DNA of 64,000 nucleotides from Paracentrotus lividus. Its lineage: Eukaryota > Echinodermata > Echinoidea > Camarodonta > Echinidae. Of the stretch, positions 48,055 to 60,170 are shown one piece after another. The first letter of the stretch is position 1; every line of letters starts with the position of its first letter. Under the pieces are notes generated by a model. The model searched no databases, was not told the origin of the DNA, and saw only the letters and a program-made list of their open reading frames with translations. The position numbers and the translations under genes are program-made. The stretch is taken from NCBI GenBank assembly GCA_940671915.1, contig CALNVZ010003426.1:16017505-16081504 (forward strand), written 5' to 3'.

Positions 48055-50390
48055 GCCTTTCCCCCATCTGTGTCACTATTTTTTATTTCTCATTCTCATT
48101 GAAAAAAAAAAAATATTCTGCTCGAAAATATGGCTATTACGAATAAAAATGAACTGCATTGGAGAAAGGGTTTTGAAGAATAAAAGTGATAAAAAAAACC
48201 ACAATATATTGACAACTTTTATTATTATAGTTATACCCTGTAATGAACCCCTAGTTATACAGTACATGAACATGACAAATGGACATCTTTTTGAAACTTT
48301 TACTTTCGATGCACTTTTAATAGCTGCAAACATAAATCCTGAGAAACAGGAAGAAAAAAAGAAAAGAAAAAATATTTATTCACAAAGGAATAAGTATTTT
48401 TTCCAGAAATTTCCAGTCATAGACTCACCTATTCCCAATTGAACACTAAACTCTAACAAAACATTTGTATAGAATCTCTGGAATCTTTTTATGCTTATAA
48501 TAGTCCATAGTCGGTGATAATATTATTGTATTTATAAAAATGGGTTCAGGGGAATGAACTATTCAGACAGAATTGCATTGAGAAATGGATTGGGAGAATG
48601 CGAATAATGATAATATTAATAGTAATAAACTTAATAATAATGATAACAACAAACATAAAATTATGAGCATTTCAACAATAAATGAGAACTATATACAAAA
48701 ATTCAAAAGCTGAGATCTTTAGTGATCATCACTTCCAAAAAAATGTTCATCTCTCTGATTATTTTTTCCCCCACTATAAACATGATAAATGCTTCTTTCT
48801 TTTTTACTACTGCCAAAGTAAATCACTTTCCCATCATGTCCATAAAGGTGCTCCCTTACCAATGCTTACAAAATCCTTAGCTTTTAAAAATTTGTATATG
48901 TCGGGATGGCCTCTGCTACTACCAGTTTTGCTTCTACTGTCAATACAACCGATTCCATCCTTTTTAAATAATTAAAAGTGTGGACAATTAAACACTGTGC
49001 CTAGTATAGTTATTTCGAAACATTTGACTTTGAAATTCACCTGTTTAAATATTAGCCATAATCTGTTTCACGGTATAAAACATGATCATCGTTTCACTAA
49101 CATTCATGGTTTATCTTCTTGGTAAATCTTACATTCCAGAATGAAGAAACGGCAAAAATATTTGTATTTATTTATTTATTTTTATTCATTTTGTTTATTT
49201 ATTTTATTTAATTATTATTATATATATATTTTTTTTTTGGGGGGGGGGCTGGGTGGGTATTGGCTTGGAGTGAATCGGAACATTTAGGTTAATCTCAAAA
49301 ACAGTGAATTGGTTACTGCCGAAACAGAAGAATAATGTATAAAACCAAGATGTTTAGTACTTAACTATACTTTTATAAGGGACGAGTCAACGTACTTCTA
49401 CTTTCGCTTATAACGCGCTTGTGAAGACATGGAAGTGCAGAATTAAAAACAGAAAATCATTTGCTCAAACTTTCATAGAGAATCGAGTGAAAATTCTTCT
49501 TTGTTCTTTTGTTTCATAATGATTCGACCATTCCCCAAACATATAAAGGGTAATGAGTATTTCTTGGTGTATTTAGATCACAAACAAACAAGTTTTGAAA
49601 ATGAAAACGGCTAAAAACAAAAACCCAATCGTACCATCATCACCGTCATCAAAATGATCAAAGAACATGGCCGCCGAGATGTACCTCAGACAAATATCAT
49701 GAGAGTACGTCTCCTATTTTCTTCCTTTTTTCCCTCTTTCCAAAGAAAAAGACGGGCCTTTTAACCCACAAACATGTCAAATGAATCGACGAAACATATG
49801 ATCTCTTGGCGCAAGACAGCATAAGTGTTTCTTTCCTCTGATCATACCCCAATTGGGGCTTAATTACCGCAATTGTCTCCAGCTGGATAACGAATGAGTG
49901 GGACTACACACGGAGATCAATCGACAAAAGACGAAATATAGAACATTCTTGAGTGATTATTAATAGCTACGACGAGTTCTTGACCTTTCTTTTGCACTTT
50001 CTGGTTCCCTTCAAAGTATCATATTTTTTCCACAATAGTTCCTTTTTTTCAATTTTTTTTTAAATTCCATCCATGTTTGTATTTACAATCTATTTACATG
50101 TCTTTTATTCCTAACTTTGAATTGAATAATTACATTGTTTTACTAAGCAGCGCATTTACCTATTAATCTAGATATTTTTTAGGTGACAATTAAAGATTGT
50201 AATTTTACATAAGATACTTGTAAGTATAAATACTAATTAGGCACCTTATTAAAAAAAAAAATATGTATTGATAATATTTTCACATTCCACAATTCGACTT
50301 TCGAGGTTTAGGAAATATTTGATACGAAATTTGTCAAACAGAATCTTACATAAAACGTGGTTGTCCACAAATGCGCATTTATCTATCTCT
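48053..50390. other. Non-coding stretch
   Basis: AT-rich. A (TTTA)-like tract at 49168-49230 is followed by T and G runs to about 49247. The 129-codon frame at 48053-48442 starts inside a CT repeat and is Lys/Ile/Asn-rich without any domain, so it is not called. Confidence 0.5.
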
Positions 50391-50953
50391 TTCCCTCTCC
50401 TCTTCATTTGTCCTTCAAGTTCCCTAATTTCCTTTTCTCTCATCTGTCTCTCCGTTACATTCACCCGTCCCTTTCTTTTTCTTCTTCTCTCGTTGACTCT
50501 CCATGCATTCTCTCATCATGTTCCATTACTTTCACATACTCTAGCTCTTTACTTCTCCTCTTTTCTCTTTCTATTTTTATCTCCTTTTCTCGCTCTCTTT
50601 CTCTCTTTCTTTCCACCCTTTTTCATGTCTTTCGCTTTGTGTGTGTATTTTATATATCCATGTCTCTCTTCTCTTTCTCTCTTCCCTTCTCTTTCTCTCC
50701 CCTTCTCTCTCTCCCTCCTCCTCTTTCTCACTACCTGTTCGATTTTCTCCATCTATCTCTCCCACTCTCATCCCACCTACCAACGAATATATCCAGATGT
50801 GTATCGGAAAGATCAGATATGATATGATATTCTCTCAGGGACCACACGGAGATGGACCGAAAATCTCATATTTTTGTGACCTCTTTTTATGCCTTCATTT
50901 ATTTCTGGCGAGTTCTTATTCTCACCCCCTCACTCACCCTCTTCCTTTCTCTC

Positions 50954-50989
<36 letters not shown>

Positions 50990-51043
50990 CGCTCTATCTC
51001 TCTCTCTCTTTCTCTCTGTATCTCTCTCTTTCTCTCTCTCTCT

Positions 51044-51074
<31 letters not shown>

Positions 51075-51090
51075 CCCTTTCTCTTCCTAT
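50390..51090. repeat. CT-rich pyrimidine tract
   Basis: TCTC-rich throughout, with nearly pure (CT)n at 50965-51075. The long Ser/Leu/Phe-rich frames here (up to 195 codons) are composition artefacts. Confidence 0.9.
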
Positions 51091-51719
51091 CTTTAGGTTG
51101 CATGTGTATATTTTCATATTGTTCGTGTTTATATCACACAGGCTTTACCTGTACGGTTCACGCCGTAGTTACTTGTTTGAAAATGCATGAATTACGTATA
51201 AATTACACTTTTTACCTGATACTTTTTGCTTATTTATTCGATTTCTTGGTTGGTTCCATTCAGAACTTTTACCCATTTCAGTTCCCGATAATTTCACTTT
51301 CTCTCCAGTGGCATGTGATTGTGTTTCGGTATGTCATGCTAAGGTTACGACTTTGCAAGTCAAATTCGGCGCCTTTTGAGGCTTTGGGCTCTCCTCCAAT
51401 CAGACCCGTCCACACAAAGACTTCCGTTATACACCTCTCACCCTCGAGTGGTGCACAACCACTTTTCCAATATTAATTTCATCGTTGGTATCGAACGCGC
51501 AGTGGTCATGCCCCATTCTGCTTCTGTGTGGATGTTCTTGTACTTCGTAAGTACTGAGTTAGAAGATCGAGTTTTGATGTCAATGCCATGAATAGAGAAT
51601 GTGGAAAAGTATGACAAAGAGGTGAAGGGGTGGGGCGGAGGCTTTCACGAAACGAGGGGGGGGGGGGGTATAGGGTTTTGACAGACGTGTATCAATCAGA
51701 TATGATTATTTACGTCTGG
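51091..51719. other. Non-coding stretch
   Basis: No gene recognised. G run at 51656-51668. Confidence 0.5.
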
Positions 51720-51850
51720 GACCGACCTTTAACGTCGCCATCAGAGGGACGTGACTGGGTTTCGAACCAGGGTCCGCTCCATGTCAGTTTGTAGGCTGAT
51801 TCAGAGAGTTGACAATGAGCGTTACCGCTCGACCAACTCCTGATCCCAAA
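51720..51850 (-). repeat. tRNA-derived SINE-like segment
   Basis: On the minus strand TGGTCGAGCGGT (51823-51834) is a good polymerase III A box and GGTTCGAAACC (51758-51768) a perfect B box. The distance between them is longer than in most tRNAs and no acceptor stem closes the fold, so this is a tRNA-derived SINE head rather than a tRNA gene. The 5' part resembles a class II (Leu/Ser-type) tRNA. Confidence 0.55.
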
Positions 51851-53104
51851 CATATTTGTTTGCCTTAGTCTTATTTCAAACTGTACCCGTTTGGAATATT
51901 TTATCTCTCGTCGTCGTCTATGATTATATAAAGTCATGAGCTTTTTTTTTTTTTTTATAGAACTGAAATATTCTTCATTCAAGTAGTTTTATTTAGCTGG
52001 AAAAAAAATGATATTGCATATTAAGTTTGCATGTATGTCAGCATCACAAAGGTTTATAATTACTTAAGGCCAAAAAAAGAAGAAAAGAAAATAAATAAAT
52101 AAATAAAAAAATAAAAAAATCCCATATCTGATGCTTCAAAAACTTATTTCCCTAAGCTTATAATTTGACAAGTCCTCCTTCAAATCAAAATTTTCTCATT
52201 TCGTCTAAGAATGTTGGGCACCACATTAAATTTTATCTTTATGATCATTTTTGTTGTTGATGTTGCAAGGATGGGGGGGGGGGCGTTAACACTGCTGGCA
52301 CGATACACCCAAGAGGATGTGCATGTGGGAGTGGGGAGGGTGGTGTAAATGAAATCTGACAGAACATGCCAACTAAATTTAGTGTTTTTAAACGATCAGA
52401 CAACAACCTCATTTGGCAGTCTTTTGAGCTCAAATCCGTAATTTGTTCAGCATGTATAAGTGGCAGTATCATATTAAGAAAAAGAAAAAAAATCTCCACA
52501 GATATATCAACACGAGTGACTCACAATTTAGAAAAGTCAGTGTGTCTCGTGACCTTTTTCATTATAGACATAACATAATCCTTTTTTAATACAAGGATGT
52601 TTGGTTGTTGCATAATTATTTTTTGCATATTATTTCAAATGGGAAAAATTATTTAAAGAGGAATAATGCTACAGTCGGCAAAGAGATGTCGACAGTATAG
52701 CAAAAGTTGTAAATACGGTGTTAAAACAAAACAACACAACAACAAAATAAAACAAATTAAAGGAAAATCAAAGGAAGAGGGGAAAACTATAAACATGATG
52801 TTTATTTCATACCTAGAGAAAAGATTTGGAATTCAAGTTTGCTCTTGATTGGCTTTGGGGTTTGTTTAGAATCCAGTGATTTCCAGTGGTGCAGTAATTC
52901 GGTTGATGCTAGAAATTGCTCAGGGAGGATTTGGTGCTGAAGTGTTTGGCATGCAACCGACCTTCTCTTGTAAGTCTTGCCTTTACACATCGTCCAAGTG
53001 GAGTAAGACCTTCAACTTGACATTACAGAGTGTCCAATGAAAAGTATTATATAAATTCCAAAGTTGATTATAGCCATCACAATCAGCATTGTCATGACTT
53101 GTGA
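51851..53104. other. Non-coding stretch
   Basis: T run at 51941-51956, A-rich patch at 52070-52120, G run at 52273-52283. No gene recognised. Confidence 0.5.
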
Positions 53105-53117
53105 TACGTACGTTACC

Positions 53118-53300
53118 TGGCGCCACATTCAGCTCTATCACGTGATCACGGCGGCGCCACATTCAGCTTCATCACGTGGTATCTGCAGCGCCACATTCAG
53201 CTTCATCACGTGGTATCTGCGGCGCCACGTTCAGCTCTATCACGTGATCAAGGCGGCGCCACATTCAGGTCTATCACGTGATAATGCCACATTCAGCACT
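53118..53300. repeat. 34-bp tandem repeat with a CACGTG in every unit
   Basis: Units follow the pattern GGCGCCACATTCAGCTYYAT then CACGTGRTMWNNGC. CACGTG starts at 53139, 53173, 53207, 53241 and 53275, an exact 34-bp period over five units. Partial units without CACGTG (GCCACATTCAGCACT) continue to about 53312. CACGTG is the canonical E-box for bHLH-zip factors such as USF, MITF/TFE and Myc/Max. Whether it is used here is unknown. Confidence 0.9.
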
Positions 53301-53339
53301 GCATTCAGCTCTTGCTACTGACATTTGATAACTCCTTAA

Positions 53340-53573
53340 TGCTACAGTCACACAGACACTTGCGTATAGTTACGTCCCGATGCGTCCAAAAATTATTTTC
53401 TTTTCTGCGGATCCCCACTGATGCCTACCCGTCATAGTCAGCAGTGGAAATATTGATAATTTCGTTCATCCAGTAAAACAAAGAAATACATAAGAAATGA
53501 TAGAATAGAAGATGAAATAATATTTGGACGCAACCGGACGTATCTATACGTAAGTGTCTGTGTGACTGTAGCA
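53340..53573. mobile_element. TAA-target MITE, family A, copy 2
   Basis: A 234-bp element flanked by TAA at 53337-53339 and 53574-53576. Ends are TGCTACAGTCACACAGACAC and its reverse complement. It is inverted relative to the copy at 93-325 and matches it over nearly the full length, including GCGGATCCCCAC in the interior. Confidence 0.9.
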
Positions 53574-54250
<677 letters not shown>

Positions 54251-54626
54251 TCATCATGGTCATTGTATTTTCCCCTGCATCCCCTCCCTTTTCATCACCA
54301 ATATTCCCCCATTATCTGTCCACCCCCGTTATCTGTGGAGCTTGCTCCCGGGTTCTACTCTCTCTCTCTCTCTGTCTACCCCCTCTCTCTTCCTCTCTTC
54401 ATCTCTCTCTTGCTCTCTCCACCCAGTTCATCTGTAGAGCTATAGCCGCTCTCTGATCATGACAGACAGACCCAAATAATCAGAATCCATTCTTGTCTGC
54501 CTCCTTTTACTTCAATTTGATATTTACATGATGTAGGCCTAAACAAGGAAAAAACAAAACAAAACAAAAGCAGAGGGGAAAAAACAAACACGCGCATGTG
54601 AATCAGAACAAATAAATCGTCGGCTT

Positions 54627-54768
54627 AGAACCAGAAGGGCGCTATTACAGATCAAAGATGTTCCGTTGAGAACCAGGAGGCGCTATTACCATTGACTTTG
54701 TACAGCAATAACGCCCTTTTGGTTCTACACGGAACATCTTTAAGATGCAATAACGCCCTTCTGGCTCT
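54627..54768. mobile_element. Nested foldback (AGAACCAGAAGGGCG family)
   Basis: The outer arms AGAACCAGAAGGGCGCTATT and AATAACGCCCTTCTGGCTCT are inverted. A second pair inside (GAGAACCAGGAGGCGCTATT and AATAACGCCCTTTTGGTTCT) repeats the same word, joined by GATGTTCCG and CGGAACATC. So each arm is itself a direct duplication. Confidence 0.8.
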
Positions 54769-54840
54769 CAACAGACGAAATACACGAATAAAAACAGAAC
54801 TCCGGATGTAGATAAACTTTACATTATCAGGAATTCTTAA

Positions 54841-55103
54841 GGTGGTATCTCACTTCGCGGAAACAAAATTGAGACAGATTTGCCAGCAAGGCATTGTGTA
54901 CTAGCTTTGTTCGCGACGAAATCTTTTGTGCAACGTACTAAAGGTTACGTGGCACCAAAGACGGATTAGCCAGCATGCCATTGTACTAGATCTGTCTCCT
55001 GTAGCACACAAAAATCTGTCGCGGAGACAGAGGAGACAGATATAGTGCAATGCCATGCTGGCAAATCTGTCTCAATTTTGTTTCCACGAAGTGAGATAGC
55101 ACC
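54841..55103. mobile_element. Foldback MITE (GGTGGTATCTCACTT ends)
   Basis: A 263-bp element. GGTGGTATCTCACTTCGCGG at the left pairs with GTGAGATAGCACC at the right, continuing through AAACAAAATTGAGACAGATT. Arms are about 47 bp, and an internal AGACAGA palindrome adds structure. No target duplication is evident. Confidence 0.85.
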
Positions 55104-55299
55104 AAAGAATATATAGTGGGAAGAAATTTCGCTCCGACCACTCTGTGTAGTACGTCGAGCAATTGATCGAGCGATAGAGCGGCTCGCATTTTTGACGGTT
55201 TACATGAGTATTGCACGTGAAAACGGATTTTTTTTTTTCCCTTTCATATTATTATTCTACCTCTTTAATTCTTGATTTTTGGATGGGAGCAAGATTGAA

Positions 55300-55940
55300 A
55301 AGTTCGAGATGCATACTAACAACCTTTATTTCCAAGAAAAACTGCCAAAAAAGTCAGTGACAATGCCTCCTTTTGAGCATTGTAGCCGCAATACGTTTTA
55401 ACGTAAAACAGCAAATTTCAAAACGGATAATTTTCCCCTTTTATTTTCTTTAAAAGATTGGAAATGTAGATTTTATCAAATTTAAATAAATTTTCTATTA
55501 TTATCATGCATTTTAAACTCTTGACAACCCCCTTAAAAAGGTCAGTGACTATGCCTCCTTTTTGGCATGAAAAATTGCCTACCAATGGGTTTAACACGTA
55601 GTACAAAATATTTTAAAGTGCTTCCGATTCCCATTATATTTCGTTTTAGTGATTGGAAATGTAGATTTGATCAAATTTAAATGAATTTTCTAACATAAGC
55701 AAGCATTTTAAACTCTTGAAAACCTCCTAAAAAAGTCAGTGACTATGCCTCCTTTTGGGCATGAAAATGCCTATGTTTAACACGTAAAACAACTGTTTTT
55801 GAAATGGATAATATTCCCCTTTTCTTTCATTGAAACAATTGGAAATGTAGATTATATGAAATTTCGATAAATTTCCTTATATAATCAAGCATTCTAAACT
55901 CTTAACGACCTCACAAAAACGTCAGTGACTATCCATTACT
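55300..55940. repeat. About 190-bp satellite-like tandem array
   Basis: Units begin near GTCAGTGACTATGCCTCCTT, at 55353, 55541, 55735 and 55921 (spacings 188, 194 and 186). Each holds TTGGAAATGTAGATT, TAAATRAATTTTC and TTTTAAACTCTTGA in the same order. About three and a half copies are present; the last is truncated. Confidence 0.9.
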
Positions 55941-56608
55941 TTTTAGGTTTTCACATAGAAATTATCGTCATCTGCAGTATCAACACGTGCAATAAATCAG
56001 CGCATGCGCTAGACTGTTTGAATAATACATGTATTTCCAATGTACTACAACATTTTACGTGCATACAGGCGAACTCGCACCTCTCCGTTATATTCTCTCT
56101 GGATAGCACCCTTACCGAACGATGCAGCACGATGAATAGATCACTGAATGTTATATTAAATAATAATCAACCAGAAGTGGACTACGAAAAACGTGTTCAA
56201 CTTGCACCTTTAGGTACTGCCATATGGTGCAACTTTGTACCTGCAAGATGCAGAATTACACCTGTGACCATGCAATTCTATGGCGATTTTTTTTTTTTTT
56301 TTTCAACTTTATGGCATGTATGGTACAAGGTGAAAAAGTAAGACCTTTGGATCTTCCCGTGTGACATTTTGTCTGCACTTTTAAGCATGCTAATTAACAT
56401 GATTAATGAAGAGGTGATTTCCATTTTGTGAAATTTCTTCACAAGATTTCACAAGGGCTTCATTACAAAATGATTTACCTATTCATTGAATAATTATTAT
56501 CAGTCATACACAAGTGCTTTCAAATGTTATAAAGTATGTTTAGTAAAACCTCAGTGACGGGAAAGCAAAATAAAGCATTTTTTTGTAATAAAACGATTTT
56601 ATCCGCAA
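55941..56608. other. Non-coding stretch with one unassigned ORF
   Basis: A 138-codon plus-strand frame (55925-56341) starts inside the last satellite unit and ends after a Phe run encoded by T18. Its middle is compositionally normal but matches no family I recognise. It has no splice-site or promoter support, so it is not called as a gene. Confidence 0.4.
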
Positions 56609-56741
56609 CAGGCGCGGATCGAAGAAAATCGAATTGAATGCATTTCGGGGGCCCAATTGTCTGTGAACAAAAGCGGCTCTTTGTCCCAGACAATTGGGCC
56701 CCCGAAATGCATTCAATTCGACTTTCTTGGATCCGCGCCTG
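56609..56741. mobile_element. Near-perfect 133-bp palindromic MITE
   Basis: CAGGCGCGGATC at the left and GATCCGCGCCTG at the right. Arms of about 54 bp (through CGAATTGAATGCATTTCGGG and CCCAATTGTCTG) are nearly identical in inverse, leaving a 24-base spacer. Compared with 44100-44232, the left arm here has been replaced by a copy of the right arm, so the element has become symmetrical. Confidence 0.85.
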
Positions 56742-57345
56742 CGCAATGTAAAGCATGTAAAGTGCAGTCTCTAACATTCTATGGCATACCACCTCTCTCT
56801 CTCTCCATGTATTTCCAACCCTCAATTCACCAACAAGCTTCATTCAGTTTTTAAGACACTGCAACTAATACCAAGCTTATCATGGAAATGTGTAATACGC
56901 GCATTCAAATTGCAGTGCTCCGGTTGTGAAATTCAACCGTTGTTCCATTCTATGTGGAGAAACCCTTTCGCGCTCGGCCTTGTAGCCGAAACTCTCCCGT
57001 TGCGAATGGACGCGCGTGAACCAGTGGGATGCTCGATTCACCCTCCCTGAAATAAAAAACAAAATAACAACTCTCTTCAACAATTTGATGGGTTTACAAT
57101 TTCAAATAAAAAGTAAACCTCTTGGAGATCAAAACACTACGGTATCGCCAGAGCAGCAGGTAATTCGAGGGTAACTTTGATTTTCTTGTTTCACCTTGTC
57201 TGGGGGTACGGATTTGTTTTTGTTTGTTCTGTAAGTCAGAAAATGGAGATTTGGAGGGATGACATGACCATAACTAAAACAAAACAAAATAAATAAACAA
57301 ACCAATAAGAAAAAATTAAAATGATGCAAAAATATAACCCCTCCC

Positions 57346-57347
<2 letters not shown>
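56742..57347. other. Non-coding stretch
   Basis: No gene recognised. A GC-balanced patch at 56930-57050 has no repeat signature. Confidence 0.5.

Positions 57348-57389
<42 letters not shown>
57348..57389 (+). repeat. 42-base poly-A tract
   Basis: Uninterrupted A42 after CCCCTCCCCT. It could be the tail of a retroposed sequence, but no source body was recognised. Confidence 0.9.
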
Positions 57390-57390
<1 letters not shown>

Positions 57391-57412
57391 ACACAAGAGA
57401 ATAGGCCTATTT

Positions 57413-57667
57413 GAAGATGCTAGTACTAGAAGTTCGTATGTTACATTTTGGCCCTCTGTTACATTTATGTAACAATGTGTCGTGTTCATCCAAGCGTAAA
57501 GACATACCACACAAAAATGGTACCAAAAGATGCGGGGGGAGTTACTCTTTCGGAATATGTAAAATAAATGAAGATGCTAGTACTAGATGTTCGTATGTTA
57601 CATTTTTACCCTCTGTTTCTCAAAACTGATTTGATGTAACATAGGAACTTCTAGTACTAGCATCTTC
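57413..57667. mobile_element. Foldback with one internal direct repeat
   Basis: GAAGATGCTAGTACTAGAAG with GTATGTTACAT at 57413 is repeated directly at 57570 and inverted at 57630-57667 (ATGTAACATAGGAACTTCTA then GTACTAGCATCTTC). Three copies of one 34-bp arm, two direct and one inverted, suggest nested or partly duplicated insertion. Confidence 0.8.
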
Positions 57668-58275
57668 AATTTGTTTACATTGTATAATTTTTGAGGAGGA
57701 TCAAAATGAATAGGCTATCTGAACTTTTTTGTGGTTAATATTTTTCTATAGGAATACTATTATTTGACTGAAATTAGATATTTCAGACCAATACCAGGAG
57801 TGTTTAATCAAGCTGAATTATATCTGCTTAAGTTTATACATTGTCGTGCTTAAATTATGAACGACTCGAATATGATGTGCCAAATGAGATCATCAATTAT
57901 CTTCTCAGCTTTATCTTAAAAACATGTAGGCATATACCATCATGACCATAGACCAATGTTATTTTTACAAACGTTAAAAGAAGAATTTTCGGCCGAAGTT
58001 TAGTCTCGTTGATAAAACGTCACAATAATTTCGGGCACCTATTTGGCACTTCATACTCAAGTCGCTATTATAATCTCTAGTTTTTCCTGTAGGTGTCTGC
58101 ACGGCCTATTATGTGTTATAATATTTTCTGGCAGCGTCCTCCAATATCATCTTTCCATCTCTTCCTTAATCTGAGATCATTTCCGAATTTTATTTATAGA
58201 TTATTAAAGTTGTCCTCTTCTCTTCCCTTTTGAAATAACCAGTGGTCACTTTATTTCACCTTTCTCTTTAATTTG
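57668..58275. other. Non-coding stretch
   Basis: AT-rich. No gene recognised. Confidence 0.5.
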
Positions 58276-58371
58276 TGTTTTTATGTAATGTATTTACATG
58301 TAATGATCACGTGTATTATGTTTATACCGTGTATCAGTTTTATGAATGGAATAAACTTGAACTTGAACTTT
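58276..58371 (+). repeat. Probable LINE 3' end with TTGAAC tail
   Basis: TTTATACCGTGTATCAG, then GGAATAAAC and (TTGAAC)n at 58358-58370. A polyadenylation-type AATAAA at 58350-58355 with a short-word tail is typical of truncated CR1/L2-like LINE insertions. A gene 3' UTR is the alternative. No reverse-transcriptase frame lies upstream. Confidence 0.35.
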
Positions 58372-59325
58372 TTAAACTACCCTGTTTAATTTCAAATCTA
58401 AACAGCTCTTGTTTAAGGCTTTCAAACCTAGATTTTCCGGTTTTAACATGAATGTTTAAATTTTTAAACAATATTTTTTTTTAACAGCGAAATTTTACAC
58501 AGCGTTCTAACAGTGCATTGTGTAGAATACAGCAATCGGCCTGTTTTATGTCAAATGGATGTCTTTTTTTAATATTCTATTTTTATTTTTGTATCAAAAA
58601 ACTTTTTCCCATTAAAGAGTGTGCATAAACTTCTTGACCGATCTATTCTGTGACTCGTTTTGGATGTGACTGAGCCTAAGCACAGACGCGTAACCTTCAC
58701 GGGGGTGCACCTCATATCATCCCTCCGGGTGTGCTTGAAAAACATATCCGCCCTTCTAGGTCTCATGGTTTGTGAGTAGATAGTTTGTAGTTGTACAAGA
58801 ATATGATTTATGATTAACTTGTTACCAGGGTCTATGCTGAAGAAAGTATATATATATATTTCTCTTTTTTTCTTCTTCAAAATAATGCAATATTATTGAA
58901 AACGGAATATCGAAGAAAAACATACATTAAATAAAATGATACGCCGCATCAAAGAACAATTAATTTACATGGTGGAAAAATATGAAGAAGATACGAAGTG
59001 GAAGACTTTTGGATAGAAATATAGCTTCACTGGATGAGATCAAGCTGAGAAATATTAAAAACTTCTGTAAAGTTCGTGTGTTTTCAAATCAAAAGTGATT
59101 TAATTTTAAGAAATGTCTGTGATGACGACGCCGAAGGCATTTGCGCTTTTCGACACGAGACGATTTTGCAGGATTGCTGCACGAAAATATCAAAGCATCA
59201 CGAATAAAATAGGGGCGTCGGCTTCATAACGACAATGAAAAAAGAGAGGGGGAAACAGATAAAGATATAAATTCACAGCAACGAAGACGAAGAAAGAAAC
59301 AAAAAAAGATAGCGAAAGAAAAAAA
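58372..59325. other. Non-coding stretch
   Basis: No gene or repeat family recognised. A short (TA)n run lies near 58846-58860. Confidence 0.5.
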
Positions 59326-59329
59326 AACA

Positions 59330-59350
59330 AGGGAGGGAGAGAAAGAGAGA

Positions 59351-59381
<31 letters not shown>

Positions 59382-60128
59382 CATACGTAAAATGGAGGGG
59401 GTAGAGAGAGATAGCGAGAGGAGGGACAATGGAAAGACAGTGGGGATGATGAATATTTTAATGAATTGTACATTGTAAAAGATGATTTTAAGAGTGTTTT
59501 TTTTTTTCCGTTTAGCTCGAAAAATGAAAGGACTTATAAAAGAAGAAAGAAACAAACTTCACCCCTTCAGGTATTCCAGGATTCGCCATCGTGAGTGAAG
59601 TATTTTTAAAAAATCCAGCAAGAAATAAAAGATCTGAGAACCGAGGTCAAGAGATATCTTGAGGAACTTTGATATCTAGGACAGACATAGATCGTACAGA
59701 TGGTGTCTTGCCCGGCATCTGGAAAGGTTTTCAAACTTCTCAGGAATAGAGTGTAGCTGTGTTTGATACGGACTGACTGACAACAAACCAATGTGGGAGG
59801 GGTGGGTTGAAAGGAGAGAGAGGGAGAGAGAAAGAGAGAGAGACAGAGAGAGAGACAGACAGAGAGAGAAAGGAAGAAATGGGGAAGAGAACGGGGTAAC
59901 CTAATAGTTCTGAGTTTCTTTTGTGGGGATAGAAAGAAGGAAGGATTGAGAGAAAAACAAAAATGTAAAAGATTCAAGAAAATGAGAAAGAGACCCAAAA
60001 AAGTACTAAAATAAAAGGGAGGGCAAAGGAAAATGATAAACGTAGAGGATATATTTATATATGCATACATATGCATAGGACCATATATTATATATATAGT
60101 GGATATATATGAATAGTAATATATAAAG

Positions 60129-60168
<40 letters not shown>

Positions 60169-60170
60169 TG
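59330..60170. repeat. GA-rich region with several microsatellites
   Basis: (GA)n at 59340-59382, 59812-59872 and 60126-60168, with AT dinucleotide sequence at 60050-60110. The 208-codon Ser/Leu/Phe-rich minus frame is a composition artefact. Confidence 0.85.

Noticed and set aside
50268-51476. Ser/Leu/Phe-rich frames up to 195 codons that could be read as membrane proteins
   Set aside because: They follow the CT-rich tract in all three plus frames at once, which real coding sequence would not do.
55925-56341. 138-codon frame outside simple repeats
   Set aside because: It begins inside a satellite unit and ends in a Phe run. There is no motif or splice signal, and in 64 kb of AT-rich DNA one such frame is not surprising.
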